From assembly GCA_039621445.1 (NCBI GenBank), contig CP154956.1, positions 48,341,291-48,405,290 on the forward strand: 64,000 nucleotides of DNA, read 5' to 3'. A program made the position numbers and the translations under genes. Shown here in pieces: positions 10,346 through 22,430 of the stretch. The stretch comes from Euglena gracilis. Its lineage: Eukaryota > Euglenida > Euglenophyceae > Euglenales. The notes below the pieces were generated by a model. The model was not told where the DNA came from. It made no database searches and saw only the letters and a program-made list of their open reading frames with translations. How positions within the stretch are numbered: the stretch's first letter is position 1; every line of letters begins with the position of its first letter.

Positions 10346-13300
10346 ATGGTGTTCCGTGGCAGAAGGCCCGCCAAAAGGAGTCCCGGCGACTCATTTCCAC
10401 CCGGTCCTTCCCGCCCCATCGCCCTAGGGGAAGGCCCGGCAGCCGACGCCGCCGCCCCGCCGATGATTCTGCGCGGAGCCGGCCAGCCCCTGGCCCCGCT
10501 GTCGATGCCCCCGCCCTCCGCCTCCACCAGTCTGTCTTGGGGCGAGAACACCGCCAACCCCAACGGGGTGTGTTTGGGGGGGGGGGGCGGGTACACAGCT
10601 TGTGATGCCAAGTCTAAAATTGTGGTGAGAGACCAGTACCAGGATTTAGGCAAGGTTCAGCTGATTGTTGTCTCTTGCTGTCTATGTGCCGGCGTGGATG
10701 TGTGTGTGTGCGGGTGGGCGTGCGCGCGTTTGTGTATACGTGTAAGTGCACACGCTTCTGAAACCCATCGACCCGACCAAGGTTGCACCCCCCCCCCCAC
10801 CCCATGCACCCCCTCCCCCGCTGCAGGGCACGCTGGGAACCAAAACCGGCCCCTACTCCCCGGCGGCGGACCGGCTGCTGCGGGTCACGGCGTCGCTGGG
10901 CGGCATGCAGCAGACGGTGCGGACGGAGGTGGACCAGCGCAAGGCGCTGGAGGAGAGCCGCCTCGGGGAGGTGCGGGACCTCGCCTCCAAGGTGGACAAG
11001 CACCTCGGCCTGGAGGTGTGTGTTGGACGTTGGCCCAGATTGGGGGGGGGGGGCGAGGGACAGGTGATGACAGCGCAGTTGGTGGTCTTCATTGTCGTTT
11101 CTTTCTTGAGAGAAGAAAATACACCTCTTTAAGAGGAAGCAAGGTTAAACCATCACGCAACACCTCTGGGCACATATTCATCTTGAGGTGCTGTACAAAC
11201 AATGTGTGGGCCCCCGCAAATGTGCACAGGCGCACGCACACACATACGCGCGCACACACACTCACACTCACATTCATACTCCTCGCACTCACACCTCAAG
11301 CAGGCAGCCGAGCAAGCACAAAAGCACAAGCAAATATTTGCTCTCTGCAGGTGAAGCGGCGCACGGAGGCGGACCGGGGCATCCAGCAGGTATTTGAAGG
11401 CCGCCTGAAGGAGATTGCGGAGCGCATTGAGGCTGCGTATGCTGCGAAGCTGGACGACATGAAGCTCAGCATCGATGTCCTCACAAAGGCTTGCTCTTCC
11501 AATGGACCAGAGATAGCATTTGCTGCAGGATTCGCATCCTTGTAGAGTGTCAGAGAGAAAGCAAATGGAAGACACAAATAATGTGCAATAATGTGCACAA
11601 TTTGATTGGCAACCCCCAGTTTGAAATTTGGCTGGATTTCAAGAACCCTCAGGATTTTATGTTGGGGGGGGGGTTATATTTGGGCAGAACAATCAAACGT
11701 ATGCAAATAAAAGCATATATTCCCAAGACAATTTTGCATTTATTTTGCCCAATCCCACCGTATCTAAACGAAGTTCCAACTGGTTACCAGTTTTTTTTGG
11801 ATCGAAAGTGCCAAAACAAATGGGGGTGTTCCCGGTGTCACGTTGCTGGTGCAGCGCCTGTCGACACTTCTGTGGGGTTATATTTGGCTGCCGAATTGGG
11901 GTCCCCAGGGGTGATCTATATTTATGGTGTTTTGTGGGGTATTTTTAGGTGTTTGCATTTGAATAAATTCCAAACTCTGTGTTTAACCACTGTGTTTAAC
12001 AGAACCATTTTTGACCCTGTTTGCTTTGCCCCAAGAGACAGAACAAATTCAGGTAATTTTAGGCTGAGGTCTCACCAGAGAATGGGGTCGGAAACCATTA
12101 GAAAAAAATTTGAAATATTACTGATTTCAATGATGTCATCATAACAATATTATGTTTTAATTATACTATTATTATATTGTTTAATACAATAATAATAATG
12201 ATGATGATAAATAAAAACATTAATAATATAATAATAAGATTAATAAATGATAGTTAATTATTAATAAAGATATAATAATAAATAATAAACAAATAATATT
12301 TGTTAATTATTCTATTTTAATATCATCCATTATGAATGAAGTGTAAATGTGAAAATATTTTAATTAAATTATTAAACTAAATGCTATTAAATAATATTAT
12401 TAATTAATATTATTATAATATTATATTATTATGTTATGGGGAAAATTTAATGCAAATTTGGGGTACTCAAAAGTTTTTCCGTTAAATGTTATTTTTGTCC
12501 ACCCTGTAATTATTGGTGCTCTTGTTTGGGGTTGTTGGTGCATCTGTGCTGAACATGTTCTCACAAAATGAAATTGCTGGGTGGATAGCGGAACTTTTCA
12601 TAGCATGTGCGAGGGGCCCTTTCTTTGTGCCTCTTCTAGTCAGGTATTGTTGTCGGCCCTTCCTTTCACAGAAAGTGGTGTCGTTGGAGAAGGAGTTGGT
12701 GTCGGAGAGGGAGCGCACCGCACGACTGGCGTCGGAGCTGCGCCACGCGTCTACCAACTCGGTGGCCGATGTGAAGGCTGCGCTTGAGCAGGAGAAGGTG
12801 TGCCTGTCAGAACAGAGTCTCAAACTGTTGTTAAATTCCTCGTTTTATTGCCGTCTCACTGAAGTGGGTCGTCAGCGCTTTGGCATCCCCTCTCTTTTTC
12901 TTGGGACCCGTTTCCCACACGTTTTAATGTTGCCATCAAACGCCTTTTGTTGTGTCTTTTGCCATTTCAGTGCTTAGTCCCTAAGACTCTTTTGACCAAA
13001 GCTATGAAATCCCTCCCGGAACATAGATCCTCTGAGGGTTTTGAGGTTTTTCCCCAAGGTAGAAAATCATCAACTCCCCTCCAAAAAACACAGGATAGTT
13101 TGGGGGTAAAATGACGCATACAATAGGGGAAGAATAGGGGAAGAATCATATCAAGGAAACATGCAACATACAAAAATTTATGTAAAAATCGGGGGTCTTT
13201 TTTGAGTTTCAAAAATTCCGAAAAATATACCCACAAAATTAATATACCCCCTTCACCCCAAATTTTGGATGCCCAAATAAGATGATGATGATGATGACGA

Positions 13301-15451
13301 CGACGACGACGACGACGATGACGATGATAAACCCCAAATCAGATTCATCAAATCAAACCTCAAAATAAGAACCTACCCCCTTTTTACAACCCCGGTGTGA
13401 GCGGAAGAGGTCCAAAAATACCCCCTATTTTTGCACCACAGGGGTAAAACAAGGTATTTGGGGTAGTTTTGTAGTGTTTTTTTTGCCAAAGCCTCATAAG
13501 TTGGGCCCACCACACCTGCCTTTTCGGCACACTGTGTGTCCTTTGGCAGACTTTTTTTCTTGCTTCTTCCTGAATTTTCCCTCTTGGGTGTTATCAATCA
13601 TGGTTTGGTGGTTGGGCCTGGGGGACTAAGTCTCAGCTTATAACCAGGTTTTGTGTAGTGCTGAGCTCTTTACATGTGCGATGGTGCCATGCTGCAACAG
13701 GTGTTTGGAGCGTGTGACAGCCAGGGCGGCCTGGCCCAGCCCGGCGGCCTAAACTCCCGACACGTCCCGGCTTGCGGCCCGGCCCGGCACCCCGACGGCC
13801 CGGCGGCCGGGCACAAAACTTTTTTGACCCAAATATGACCCAAAAACGGGGGGCTGCGGGGTCGAAAAAACACTCATTTTTGGCTTGAAAATAGGTTTTC
13901 TGGGTCCGGGAGGCCAAAAATAGCATGGTTTCGAGCAATTTTTTTTCATTTTTTTTCGACTTTTTTGACCCAGAAATGACTTTGGGGCTGAAAACGGGGG
14001 ACAGGGGGGTCGAAAAACGCTCATTTTCGGCTCGGAAACAGTTTTTCCGGGTCCGGGAGGCCAAAAAAACATGGTTTTGGGCAAAAAAATGTCGATTTTC
14101 GACTTTTTTTTGACCCAAAAATGGTTGAAAACGGCTAAGTCAAAGCAGGCTAAATCTGTGCAAAATGGCCAAAATTCGCCGAAAAATGGCTAGGCGAGGA
14201 GGTGCAGGGAAGTCATAATACTGTTAGATGGGGCATTTTAAGGGCTTCAATTTAGGTCTCCGGACATTTCTTTTGATTCCCAACCATTTTTGAGAAATTT
14301 CAGGAAATCGATTTTTTGACCCGCCGAAGAAGACGGCTGAACAAGGCTAAGTCGCAAGCCCACCGCGCTGTTTTGGGCCGAAAATCGGCCAAATTTCGGG
14401 CCAGACGGGGAGTTGCGGGGATATCAAAATATTGTTCTACAGGGCATTTTAAGGCTTCAAATTAGGTGTCTGCACTTTTCTTTTGATTCTGCTTCATTTC
14501 CGAGATATTTTGAAAACATCGATTTTTTGACCCGAAAAACAGCCCAAAATGGCCCCTGAAATGGGCCAAAATTGGCCGAAAAATGGCCGTAACTTGGGCT
14601 ACACGAAGAGTTGGGGGAAAGGTAAACCATGGTTGGATAGATCATTCCAAGGGATTTTTGGTCTCCGGACATTTTCTTTGATTTTGCTTCATTGTCAAGA
14701 TATTTTGGAAAAATCGATTTTTTTTATACCAAAAAGGCCCCAAAGGCACCCAAAATGGCCGTTTTGGGCCACAAAGGCGCGCCGTAACAGGCCAGGCGTG
14801 TCGGCGGCCAAAACGGCGAATGGGGGGTGATAGAGGGCCTCTTTCATCAGACCGACATTTCTGGAAATAATGTGCGTTTTCTCGAGATATTTTTGAAAAA
14901 TCGATTTTTTGACCGAAAATCTCACCCTGGTGATATGGCAGAGTCGGAAGGGGGGGGGCGGGCCAATCCTACCCAGTTTGGACCCTTTTACGGGTGAATA
15001 ACTCGGGCCTGGCGCGGAGTTGGGGTCAAACGGAGGTGATTCAGAAATTTGGGGTCCGGTCGTTTGCGCCTGAATAAAAAAATCCGGGAACGGGGCCGGG
15101 ATCATGGTGATAATCTGCCGGTTCCCGAGGTGGCCCCGAGGGGGGAGGGGGGAGCTGGGGGGGGGGGGGTTCGAGGGATAAGAGCACCAAACAGGGGATG
15201 AAGTGGTCCTCGCTGATTTTTCTGACCTTTACCCCTGCACAGTTGTCAGTGCCCAAAACCATTGATGGATCGATTAATCATTTTTTCCTAAAAACTTGTT
15301 GCGGTAAAATGTTTTTTTACTCGTGACCTTAAATCTCATTTCATGTGCTTATTCATCAAAAAGCAACCCATTCTGGATTCCGGATTTTTTTTTGTGTTTA
15401 CCATTTATATTTTTATTTATATATATTTTTATATATATATATATATATATA

Positions 15452-15528
<77 letters not shown>

Positions 15529-17517
15529 ATATATATATCTCTCTCTATATATCTATCTCTCTATCTCTATATATCTCTATCTCTCTATATATATATATAT
15601 ATATATTTTAATTTATTTTTTGGAGGAAGGGTTCGCATAAAAATTGGTGAATCGTGGGTTGATGGGCGGGCCTACACATACACAAGCATCGATGCGTGCG
15701 TGTTGCCAATGATGATCCCTCCTGGGTCATGCGAACACACCTTCTATTTCTCCCTTCAGGCCACCCGCCTTGAGCGAGAAGCCCAAAGCAGGCTTGTGGT
15801 GCTCATTTGATTGATTGGCTGACCAACACAGATGGTTTGATGTCGTGTCGCCTCATGGTGCACACCTTCCCTTTCCATTTTGGAGTATCTTTTGCCGCCA
15901 TTCTCCCTGGCCCCTTACCGAAGCCTGGCCGCAATTCTGAAGAAAATTGCGCAGGACACGCGCCAGACCCAGGAGAAGGTGGAGCTGGAGAAGGCGGAGA
16001 GGTGTCTTCTCGCTCTCCAGACCCCGCAATCTCTGACCTCCAGGGCCGTCCACACTGTCTGAGCAAACGGATTTACAGATTGTGTTGTCCATGTTGGAAT
16101 TCGGAGGCTCTCCTGTGTATTACTGTTTGCAGGCTTTCGAAGTTCATGAGTCGGCGCACGCGGGGCCAGCACCTGAGTGCAACAGGCTCTGCTCCCATTC
16201 TCTGATCTCGTTGATCTGATTCTGCTCCCATTCTCTGCCCTCCATCCCCAGAGGACGGACAGTGCCGTGTGGTTGCCTCGCCAGGACCGCCGCCGTCACC
16301 ACCGTGCGGGAGGAGCTGTCGAAAGAGCTGCGCTACTCCGACAACATCAACGAGAAGTTCCGCGCCAAGGTGCCCCCCCCCCCGGTCCGGTCCCGGTGCT
16401 TGGTCAGTGGTCCCCCAAAACAAAGGGCCGGGACCCAGCCAGCCTCAGCCGAACATTGTGCAGTGGGGGACGGAAGGTTCAGCAACCGGTTTTTCTGGCA
16501 ATGGAACGGGCGCCTCGGCCTACAAGGTCCCCACCGTATATTTATTTAACACCTGTGTGACCCCACCCCCAGGGGGGGTTTCGAGAGTGGGTGGGTGGGT
16601 GGGATTTGCTATGGGTCAGGTTTTGGCTCGGCAAAATTATTTGGCCGAGCCAGAGAATTTTTTTCAGCATTTTTTTTGGCGATTTTGGTGGATTTTTTTG
16701 GGTGGGTGGGTGGGTGGGTGGGTGGTGGGTTAGTGGTTAATCCCGGGGGGGGGGGGAGTTCGTGGGTGGGTGAGTTTTCGATAAAAGTGGGTGGGTGGGT
16801 GGGTGGGTTTGGGCCCGGGAAAAAGTACACACTCCCCCCTGCGGTCATTAAGTGAATCTATGGTCCCAACTCAGTGCAAATCTCTGATTTCGACACCCCC
16901 TCAGATCCAGGTGGTGTGAGGCACCGGGTGTGGGTCTGGCAGGTGCCCTGGGAGATTTAGGTCTTTTTCCACTGTGAAGTTCATCATCAGAGTGTGTAAA
17001 TTGGTGAAAGTTTTTGATTTTAAGATTTAGGTTTGGGTTAAGATCCTCCTAAAGTTCTTCCTGAATCTGGGCCCAATTTCACACCTAATTTTTGGCGAAA
17101 TCACAACCCTAAAAGCTCAAAGACCTCGTGTTTGACCTATTTTTTTTGAGACGTTCCGGCGGTTTGCACCAGAAGTGTCCCGCCAGATCCACACCCAGCC
17201 CCCTTTCTGGGGAGGGCCCGATTTAAGCCGGCGTCTTTGACCCGACGAATGATGAACGTTTTGTCGGCGTTTCTGAGACGTATTTCATCCCGACTTTTTT
17301 CCCCAATTTGGGCGAGGAGCCTTGACAGGTCGCCCCTCCCCCGCGCCGCCCCCCCCCCCGCCCTGCCCCGCGCCAGACGCTGGACGAGCTGGACGCGCTG
17401 AAGGCGGCCCTCAAGGGCGAGGCCCAGGCCCGGGAGAGCGGCGAGGAGACGCTCGCCCACAGCCTGGGCGTGGTGGTCGGCGAGTTCAAGTCCACCGTGG
17501 CGCTGCTGAGCAAGTGA
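10346..17517 (+). CDS. SF-assemblin / giardin-like striated-fibre coiled-coil protein (8 exons)
   Basis: Exons: 10346-10567, 10827-11015, 11351-11488, 12672-12797, 15760-15791, 15924-16001, 16252-16369, 17377-17517 (TGA). All join in phase, giving about 347 residues, slightly longer than typical SF-assemblins (around 300). The ATG is in an ACCATGG context. Residues 1-74 are a Pro/Ala/Ser-rich head. From residue 75 the chain is an almost unbroken heptad coiled coil: [100 protein letters not shown] and a Leu/Ala/Glu-rich end. SF-assemblins polymerise into 2-nm filaments of flagellar root fibres, so the organism probably has or had basal bodies. Introns 3 and 5 appear to use GC donors (AAG|GC..CAG|AAA and CAG|GC..AAG|CC); the rest are GT-AG. 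Intron 4 is nearly 3 kb and repeat-filled. Confidence 0.8.
12125..12460. repeat. AT-rich block in intron 3 of SF-assemblin
   Basis: Almost pure A/T with many ATTATTA/TAATAAT words, in sharp contrast to the GC-rich exons. No coding potential. Simple-sequence expansion or a decayed insertion. Confidence 0.7.
13276..13330. repeat. Trinucleotide GAT/GAC microsatellite
   Basis: Runs of GATGATGAT followed by GACGACGAC and back to GATGATG inside intron 4 of SF-assemblin. Confidence 0.9.
13855..14125. repeat. Two-copy tandem repeat (about 145 bp unit)
   Basis: Each copy reads GGTCGAAAAA, CTCATTTTTGG/CTCATTTTCGG, GTTTT(T/C)C, GGGTCCGGGAGGCCAAAAA, CATGGTTT, then CGACTTTTTTGACCCA. The copies begin near 13858 and 14008. 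Intronic; no protein recognised in any frame. Confidence 0.65.
14215..15035. repeat. Four diverged tandem copies of a ~200-bp repeat
   Basis: Copies begin near 14225, 14440, 14640 and 14830. Shared landmarks are GGGCATTTTAAGG..TTCAA, GGTCTCCGGACATTT, TTTTGATT, GAGATATTTTGAAAA, ATCGATTTTTTGACC, then GGCC/CCAAAATGG words. The array ends in TCCTACCCAGTTTGGACCC and GAATAACTCGGGCCTGGC, which recurs at 40640-40800. Confidence 0.65.
15410..15608. repeat. (AT)n microsatellite
   Basis: Nearly 200 bp of alternating AT with interspersed CTCT units, in intron 4 of SF-assemblin just before exon 15760-15791. Confidence 0.95.
16560..16830. repeat. (GGGT)n-rich intronic block
   Basis: Repeated GGGTGGGTGGGT tracts flank GGCTCGGCAAAATTATTTGGCCGAGCC-type pairing near 16625-16652 and a G run. 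It lies in the intron between exons 16252-16369 and 17377-17517. Confidence 0.6.
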
Positions 17518-17585
17518 GGCCCGCCCGACCCGCTGAGGGTCGGCCGAGGGGCGGGGGCAGGGTTTGGTTCAACCACGCTAGGGGG

Positions 17586-17909
17586 CAGGGCGGTCCTTAA
17601 GGGACAGGAAAGTTTAATTTAGTTTTTTTTTATTTCCTTAAGGACCGCCCCCCTTTCGGCCAAAGGGCCGGCCAAGGGCCAGACTGGGACTTGAATGGGG
17701 GCAAAAATTTAGCAGTCGAAAAACACAGTTTTTGATGATTTGGGTGGATGGACGATGGTCCAGGAGTGCCAGCAATCAATTTTTTTCCTGATGTCGACCT
17801 GTTCTCGCTGAAAAATGCCAAAATTTCTTGCCCATTTTCCCGTATATTTTTCACTGAGTGTGCTGGGACCGGGGAGTTTTTTTTTTTTATTTGCTTAAGG
17901 ACCGCCCTG
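17586..17909. mobile_element. hAT-like MITE with perfect TIRs and 8-bp TSD
   Basis: A 324-bp element bounded by a 16-bp perfect inverted repeat, CAGGGCGGTCCTTAAG at 17586-17601 and its complement at 17894-17909. Both sides carry the direct repeat CTAGGGGG (17578-17585 and 17910-17917). A terminal CAGGG and an 8-bp duplication are hAT-superfamily hallmarks. A third TIR-like copy, CCTTAAGGACCGCCC, lies inside at 17637-17651. No transposase is encoded, so it would be mobilised in trans. Confidence 0.85.
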
Positions 17910-20900
17910 CTAGGGGGGGGGGGGCAACGCTTCGCGAACCTTGCGGGTGGGTGTGCACCCAACCTGAGGCTCCAGCCGGAAAGCTGCCCTCCTTCCGGGG
18001 AGGGGGTGTCACAAGTGGGGCGCAGTCACTCTGAGAAAGACCGGCCAGTTGACAATTGTTTGGGACCGCCTGTTGGGATTTTTATCACCCCCCAAAAAAA
18101 ATTTTGGTGGGTTTCTGCTGCAGAAGAAAGTCATACAGCACCGATATAAAACCCGGATTAATTATTTGGAGTTTGTTAGACACAACTGACGAATTGTTCA
18201 GGCATTTCTTCACCATCAAGAATAATAAAAAAATATATTTTTCTTCTTTCACCTAGTCTTATTTGGGGGGTCTGTTTTGGGGTGTTTTGCTCAATCCAAT
18301 CCATGGCCCCCAAATGTTTTGTGGGAAAGCCCCAAAGAAGGAACAAGAAGTGAAATTTTGCGTTGTCATCAAGAAAAAATTGCTCAACAAAATTCAAATT
18401 CAGCATTAAAAATGGAGGAAATCGAACTAAATCGAGAAAAAATACACACTCATTTTTGGGTTATGAACACAGTTTTTTGGGGAAGTCTTTCGCTTTATGT
18501 GTATTCTTAAGAGTAATGCACATGGACATCGACATAAACCTGCATTGGGCTATCTATCTATCTATCTATATATATATATACACATGTATATGTGTGTATA
18601 TATACATGTATATGTATATGTACATGTATATTATTTTTTCTTAACCCGTAAACCCCCCCAAATAATAAGACCAGGATTAGTTTTGGGTCTTTACTGGAAA
18701 CCTCCAGGGGGGGGGGTCTTATTTTGGTAGGGGTCAGGCTGAGTTTTAAGGCGAGGCCGACTCCACCCTGGGTGGGGGACTGCCTTCTTGGGCAGGTAAT
18801 CCAAGGCTCCCTGATCCGACCCCAGCGGGAGGGGGGGGGGACGTCCAAAAAAAAAGGTGCCTAGGCCTTTGGCCAAGGCAATTCTGGCGTCGAAGGCACC
18901 GGAAACCCAGAAAAGCCCATTTTTGGGCATTTTTTTTTGGCCCATGCGATCAGGAGGCACCGAGGGTGGACCTGCCTGCCCAGGCACTCCAGGGCACTCC
19001 AAGCGACTGGTCAAAATCAGCCTGGTGGGGGTGGTTTCCTCACCACGCCGTCCCCCACAACCTCGGCACCATTTTCCAGCCAATCGTTTCCCTGTGCAGT
19101 GAAAAATGTCAGGAGAACCAGTCATCCACCGCCCCTCCCCCCCCCACTGCCCCCGGAAGCTTTGAGTAAGAGGAAAAAGAAGGCTCTGAGCCCCCCAGAC
19201 CCCAGCCCCCCCCCCCATGGGAGCAATCCCCGCAGACAACCCTGTCGCCTGCTAAACCAAAAATCGCGTTGCAAAGCACTGGGGTGTGAAAAGGAGGGTG
19301 GGAAGTTTCGGTGAAGGAAATATGGCGGTTAGTTCATTCCGCAAGAGCAGCTGGTGGGCAGATGGACCACGGTCCCCGCATAATCCCCCCTCTGAAATCA
19401 GACCCGTTCTTTTTTTTTCTTCATTTGGGTCCATTTCTGAAAATACGGGGGAGGGGGCTAGCTTAGAGGTATGGGGTATTTTTTGGGGATCGGTTTCCCC
19501 TGAAATTTTTGTGGTTTCGTTTTTTTTAGATTTGTTCAAAAGGAGAGTAAACACCCCCCAAAATGAAATTGGGTCTTATTTTTGGGTCCGTTGCTGGAAG
19601 CCTCCAGGGGGGTCTTATTTTTGGTTTTTTCCCTTGACCGACCCAGCCCAAAGAGCACCATTTTTCGGTTCCGAAGAGCACTAAATTTTTTCCTTCGGCG
19701 CTTCGCGCCATTTGTAAAGTGGTGTAATTTGACATTTTTTTACCATGTTTTTTTGCACTTCAAAAATCTGAAAATTCTTGAAATTTCATCATTTTTGTGT
19801 ATGAAATTGGGGTTTTTGGTAATTTTTCAAGGAGAATTTTCACCGTCCCCGGCGCTTCCGCCGTCAAGGGGGGTCTTATTTATGGGGGGTCTTATTTTTG
19901 GAATTTTGCTCGATCGGCCCAGGGGGGGTCTTATTTTGGGGGGGGGTTCTTAATTTGGGGGGGGGGTCTTATTTTCGGGGGGGGGGCATATCATCATAGA
20001 AATGTTCCACAAAAATGAATGATCAATTCCTAAAATTGACCCGCAAAAAGTGGGTACCCCGTAGGGTGGGTGGAAGGGAATCCCCAGTCTTGAAACAGAT
20101 CCTACCACTGAACCCGAATCTAACCGACGCCTTTCCTTTCCCTCTAGCCACCAGCCCACCTTCGTCAACCCATCTGAATAACCCTCCCTGCTCCATTTGT
20201 TTTGTCTCATGTTTGTTTGTCTGTTTCTTCTTATGTATGAATCTTCTCACGACATTCGATTACCTTCCCAGAATCAGTTTGTGTTTACCTGATTGAGTTT
20301 TTATTTTGCGGTGGACACATTTTCAAAGAAAGAAAGGAATTCAAAAGGCTTTTTGGCAAAAAATAAAAGTGATAAAGATTGAAGGTCCTGGCCAAGTGTT
20401 GGGGAGTCAAAATTGTTGTTTTTTTGAACGCTAAAGACGACCCAGAAGAAGGTAATGAAAAATGAAAGGCATATTAAGAATTAATATTACCATCTCCCTA
20501 AACCCTTGGCCAAAACATTGTTTTTGATTGAAACGGTGTTCAGAACAAACTGTTAAGGCCTTCTCGGCCTCAAAGTTGGACAAAAAAAAACGGTATCGGC
20601 CTGACGGCAAAAAGTGATCTGCCCCTTTTCGCATTTTCTGCGCGTAGAACCTTGTTTGCCAGCTTGTTGGGGCGAATGTCTTCGGGAAGGGCATCCTACA
20701 AGGAGGAAGCGCACTCCCTCGAGGAAAACCGACAAGGGAGGAAGGGGGGCGCCGAGGACGAAGCACAAAGACCTTGTGAGGCCATGCCTTGCCCGCCGGT
20801 GGTGTTGTTTGATTTTTTTGGGCGCTGAGGAGGTCCTGCTTAGTGTTGGCTGACGACGCTGCTCCACCACGTGGCGGCATGGCTCCTTGACCCTTGGGTG

Positions 20901-20911
20901 GGGAAGGGATG
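17910..20911. other. Intergenic, repeat-bearing region without a recognised gene
   Basis: Contains a (TA)/(TG) simple repeat at 18555-18640, a (GGGG)TCTTATTTT repeat family from 18.65 to 19.98 kb, and long G/C runs. No frame gives a recognisable protein. Confidence 0.5.
18645..19990. repeat. Dispersed GGGGGTCTTATTTT repeat cluster
   Basis: The phrase GGGGTCTTATTTT(T)GG occurs near 18713, 19610, 19868, 19885, 19926 and 19967, with a related TTCTTAATTTGGGG near 19948. Two instances share a longer context, TGGAA(A/G)CCTCCAGGGGGG, before the motif (about 18700 and 19595). Confidence 0.65.
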
Positions 20912-21033
20912 ACCATTCGGGCTCCGCACTGCGAGATGGTGAGGTCCTGCTTTCCTTGCCGGCAGCTCTGTTCTGGTGTGTTTGTGCGTGTGCGGGGGGT
21001 GCTTCTTACTGCTTTTTGTTGCCGGAGTTGGCT
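20912..21033. repeat. DIRS left inverted terminal repeat
   Basis: Positions 20934-21033 are inverted at about 25926-26026 with few mismatches (shared core TGCGTGTGCGGGGGGTGCTT). Positions 20912-20943 are instead inverted in the internal complementary region. Confidence 0.85.
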
Positions 21034-21275
21034 GATTCCTATTTCTGCCCTTCGACCTCAAGGACAAAGAGTTTTACTTTTACGAGTTCAAGTGGAATTA
21101 TTTTACGAGGAGTACTACTTTCCCGAAGACCATCACTTGACCAACTGGTGGACCGAACTTTTTCGGAACTTCAACTTCCTGACGGAAGAATTCAACTCTT
21201 CGAGTTCAACTGGAATTATTCCCAGAAGTATTGCAATTGCAACAACAGAGATCAACAACTAGACTTCCATGAAGA

Positions 21276-22430
21276 ATGAATTTCAAAGAAACTCTGAATT
21301 TCAAGAAGAACTTCAAAGAACTTCCAAGAAGTCAGCTGAAGCTGGGGAAGGTGGAGACACAGCAGCAGCTGCAGAAGCTGGAGGGGCGGCGGCAGCACAC
21401 CTGTCCGTGGCCATCGCAACCCCCCCACCCCCCCAGAGCATCAGAGATTTCAAAATCCCCCTCTCAACATGAGAATGGCCATGGAATATGGACAACTGTG
21501 GTCAGGAGGACAAGAAGACAGAAGGGGAATACCATCACAGGTCCAACAGACTCCCTCCCTTTTTCTATGTCCCCCCCCTTCCAGGGGACAAAGCCAGGGC
21601 TATGGCAGCCTTTCAACAAATATCAAAAAAAAGAGGATTCAAGTCATCATGGCTATGGCAGCCAGCATCCAAAAGGACCTGGGGTCCAGAATCAAGGCTA
21701 TGGAAGCCATCATTCAAGAGGGCAGTGGGCCCATGGGCAAGGCTATGGCAGCCAGTGCCCCAGCCTGGAAAGATCCCACTGGGGAAGGGTATGCCCAACT
21801 TACCCCACAGCTCTCTCAAACATAAACCCCTCAGGAGCTGCCCATCCAAGCAAGCAGCCCCCCCTTCAGGGGAAGGCCAATGGAGGCCATTATATGCAAG
21901 AGGCCAATGGAGGCCAGGGGAAGCATCAAAATATCAAGGCCAATGGAGGCCATTTCAATCAAAATCAGGTGGCCATTGGAGGCCAGTGCGTTCCAGATCA
22001 CATCAGCCCTTGGGGGGGAGGCCCAAGATTGGCTACACCAGGGCCCCCCCAGAAGGTAATCAGCCCACGCCCCCCAGCTATATATGTACCTCCCCATTGC
22101 AGACACAGACCTTCCCCCATCTTTCAAATTCAGGGGGAAAGCCTGTCTTTGAGCAGCCCTATGGCAGGCACCCCAGTGATGGGGCAGCCAGGGAGGACCC
22201 CAGTGATGGGGCAGCCAGGGAGGACCCCAGTGATTGGGCCAGGGGGAAGGACCCCAGTGATGGGGCCTGTGGAATCCCCAGACACATTACACCCAGGGGT
22301 GCCCCCCTACAGAGCCCTGCAGGGCAGCATTCCCCATTGGGTCAAGGCAGGAGCCAGCACAGAGGTATTAAACTTAATAAGGGAAGGGGTCAGGGCAGAT
22401 ATTCCCCTCCCCCCTCAGATGTCCTTAAAA
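21276..22430 (+). pseudogene. DIRS Gag-like N-terminal ORF
   Basis: Starts at an ATG after the left repeat and runs in one frame into the RT. The product is Gln/Gly/Pro-rich, with repeats such as GYGSQ/GYGSH and ANGGH. A 27-bp tandem repeat at about 22175-22265 encodes GRTPVMGQP units. No zinc knuckle is visible. Overlapping frames are also open because of base composition. A structural/RNA-binding Gag role is inferred from position only. Confidence 0.6.

Noticed and set aside
13276-13330. CRISPR-like or regulatory array
   Set aside because: Plain GAT/GAC trinucleotide repeat without spacers; no CRISPR array was seen anywhere in the window.
15323-15810. Ile/Tyr-rich open frames around 15.4-15.6 kb
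   Set aside because: Translation of the (AT)n tract; intronic.
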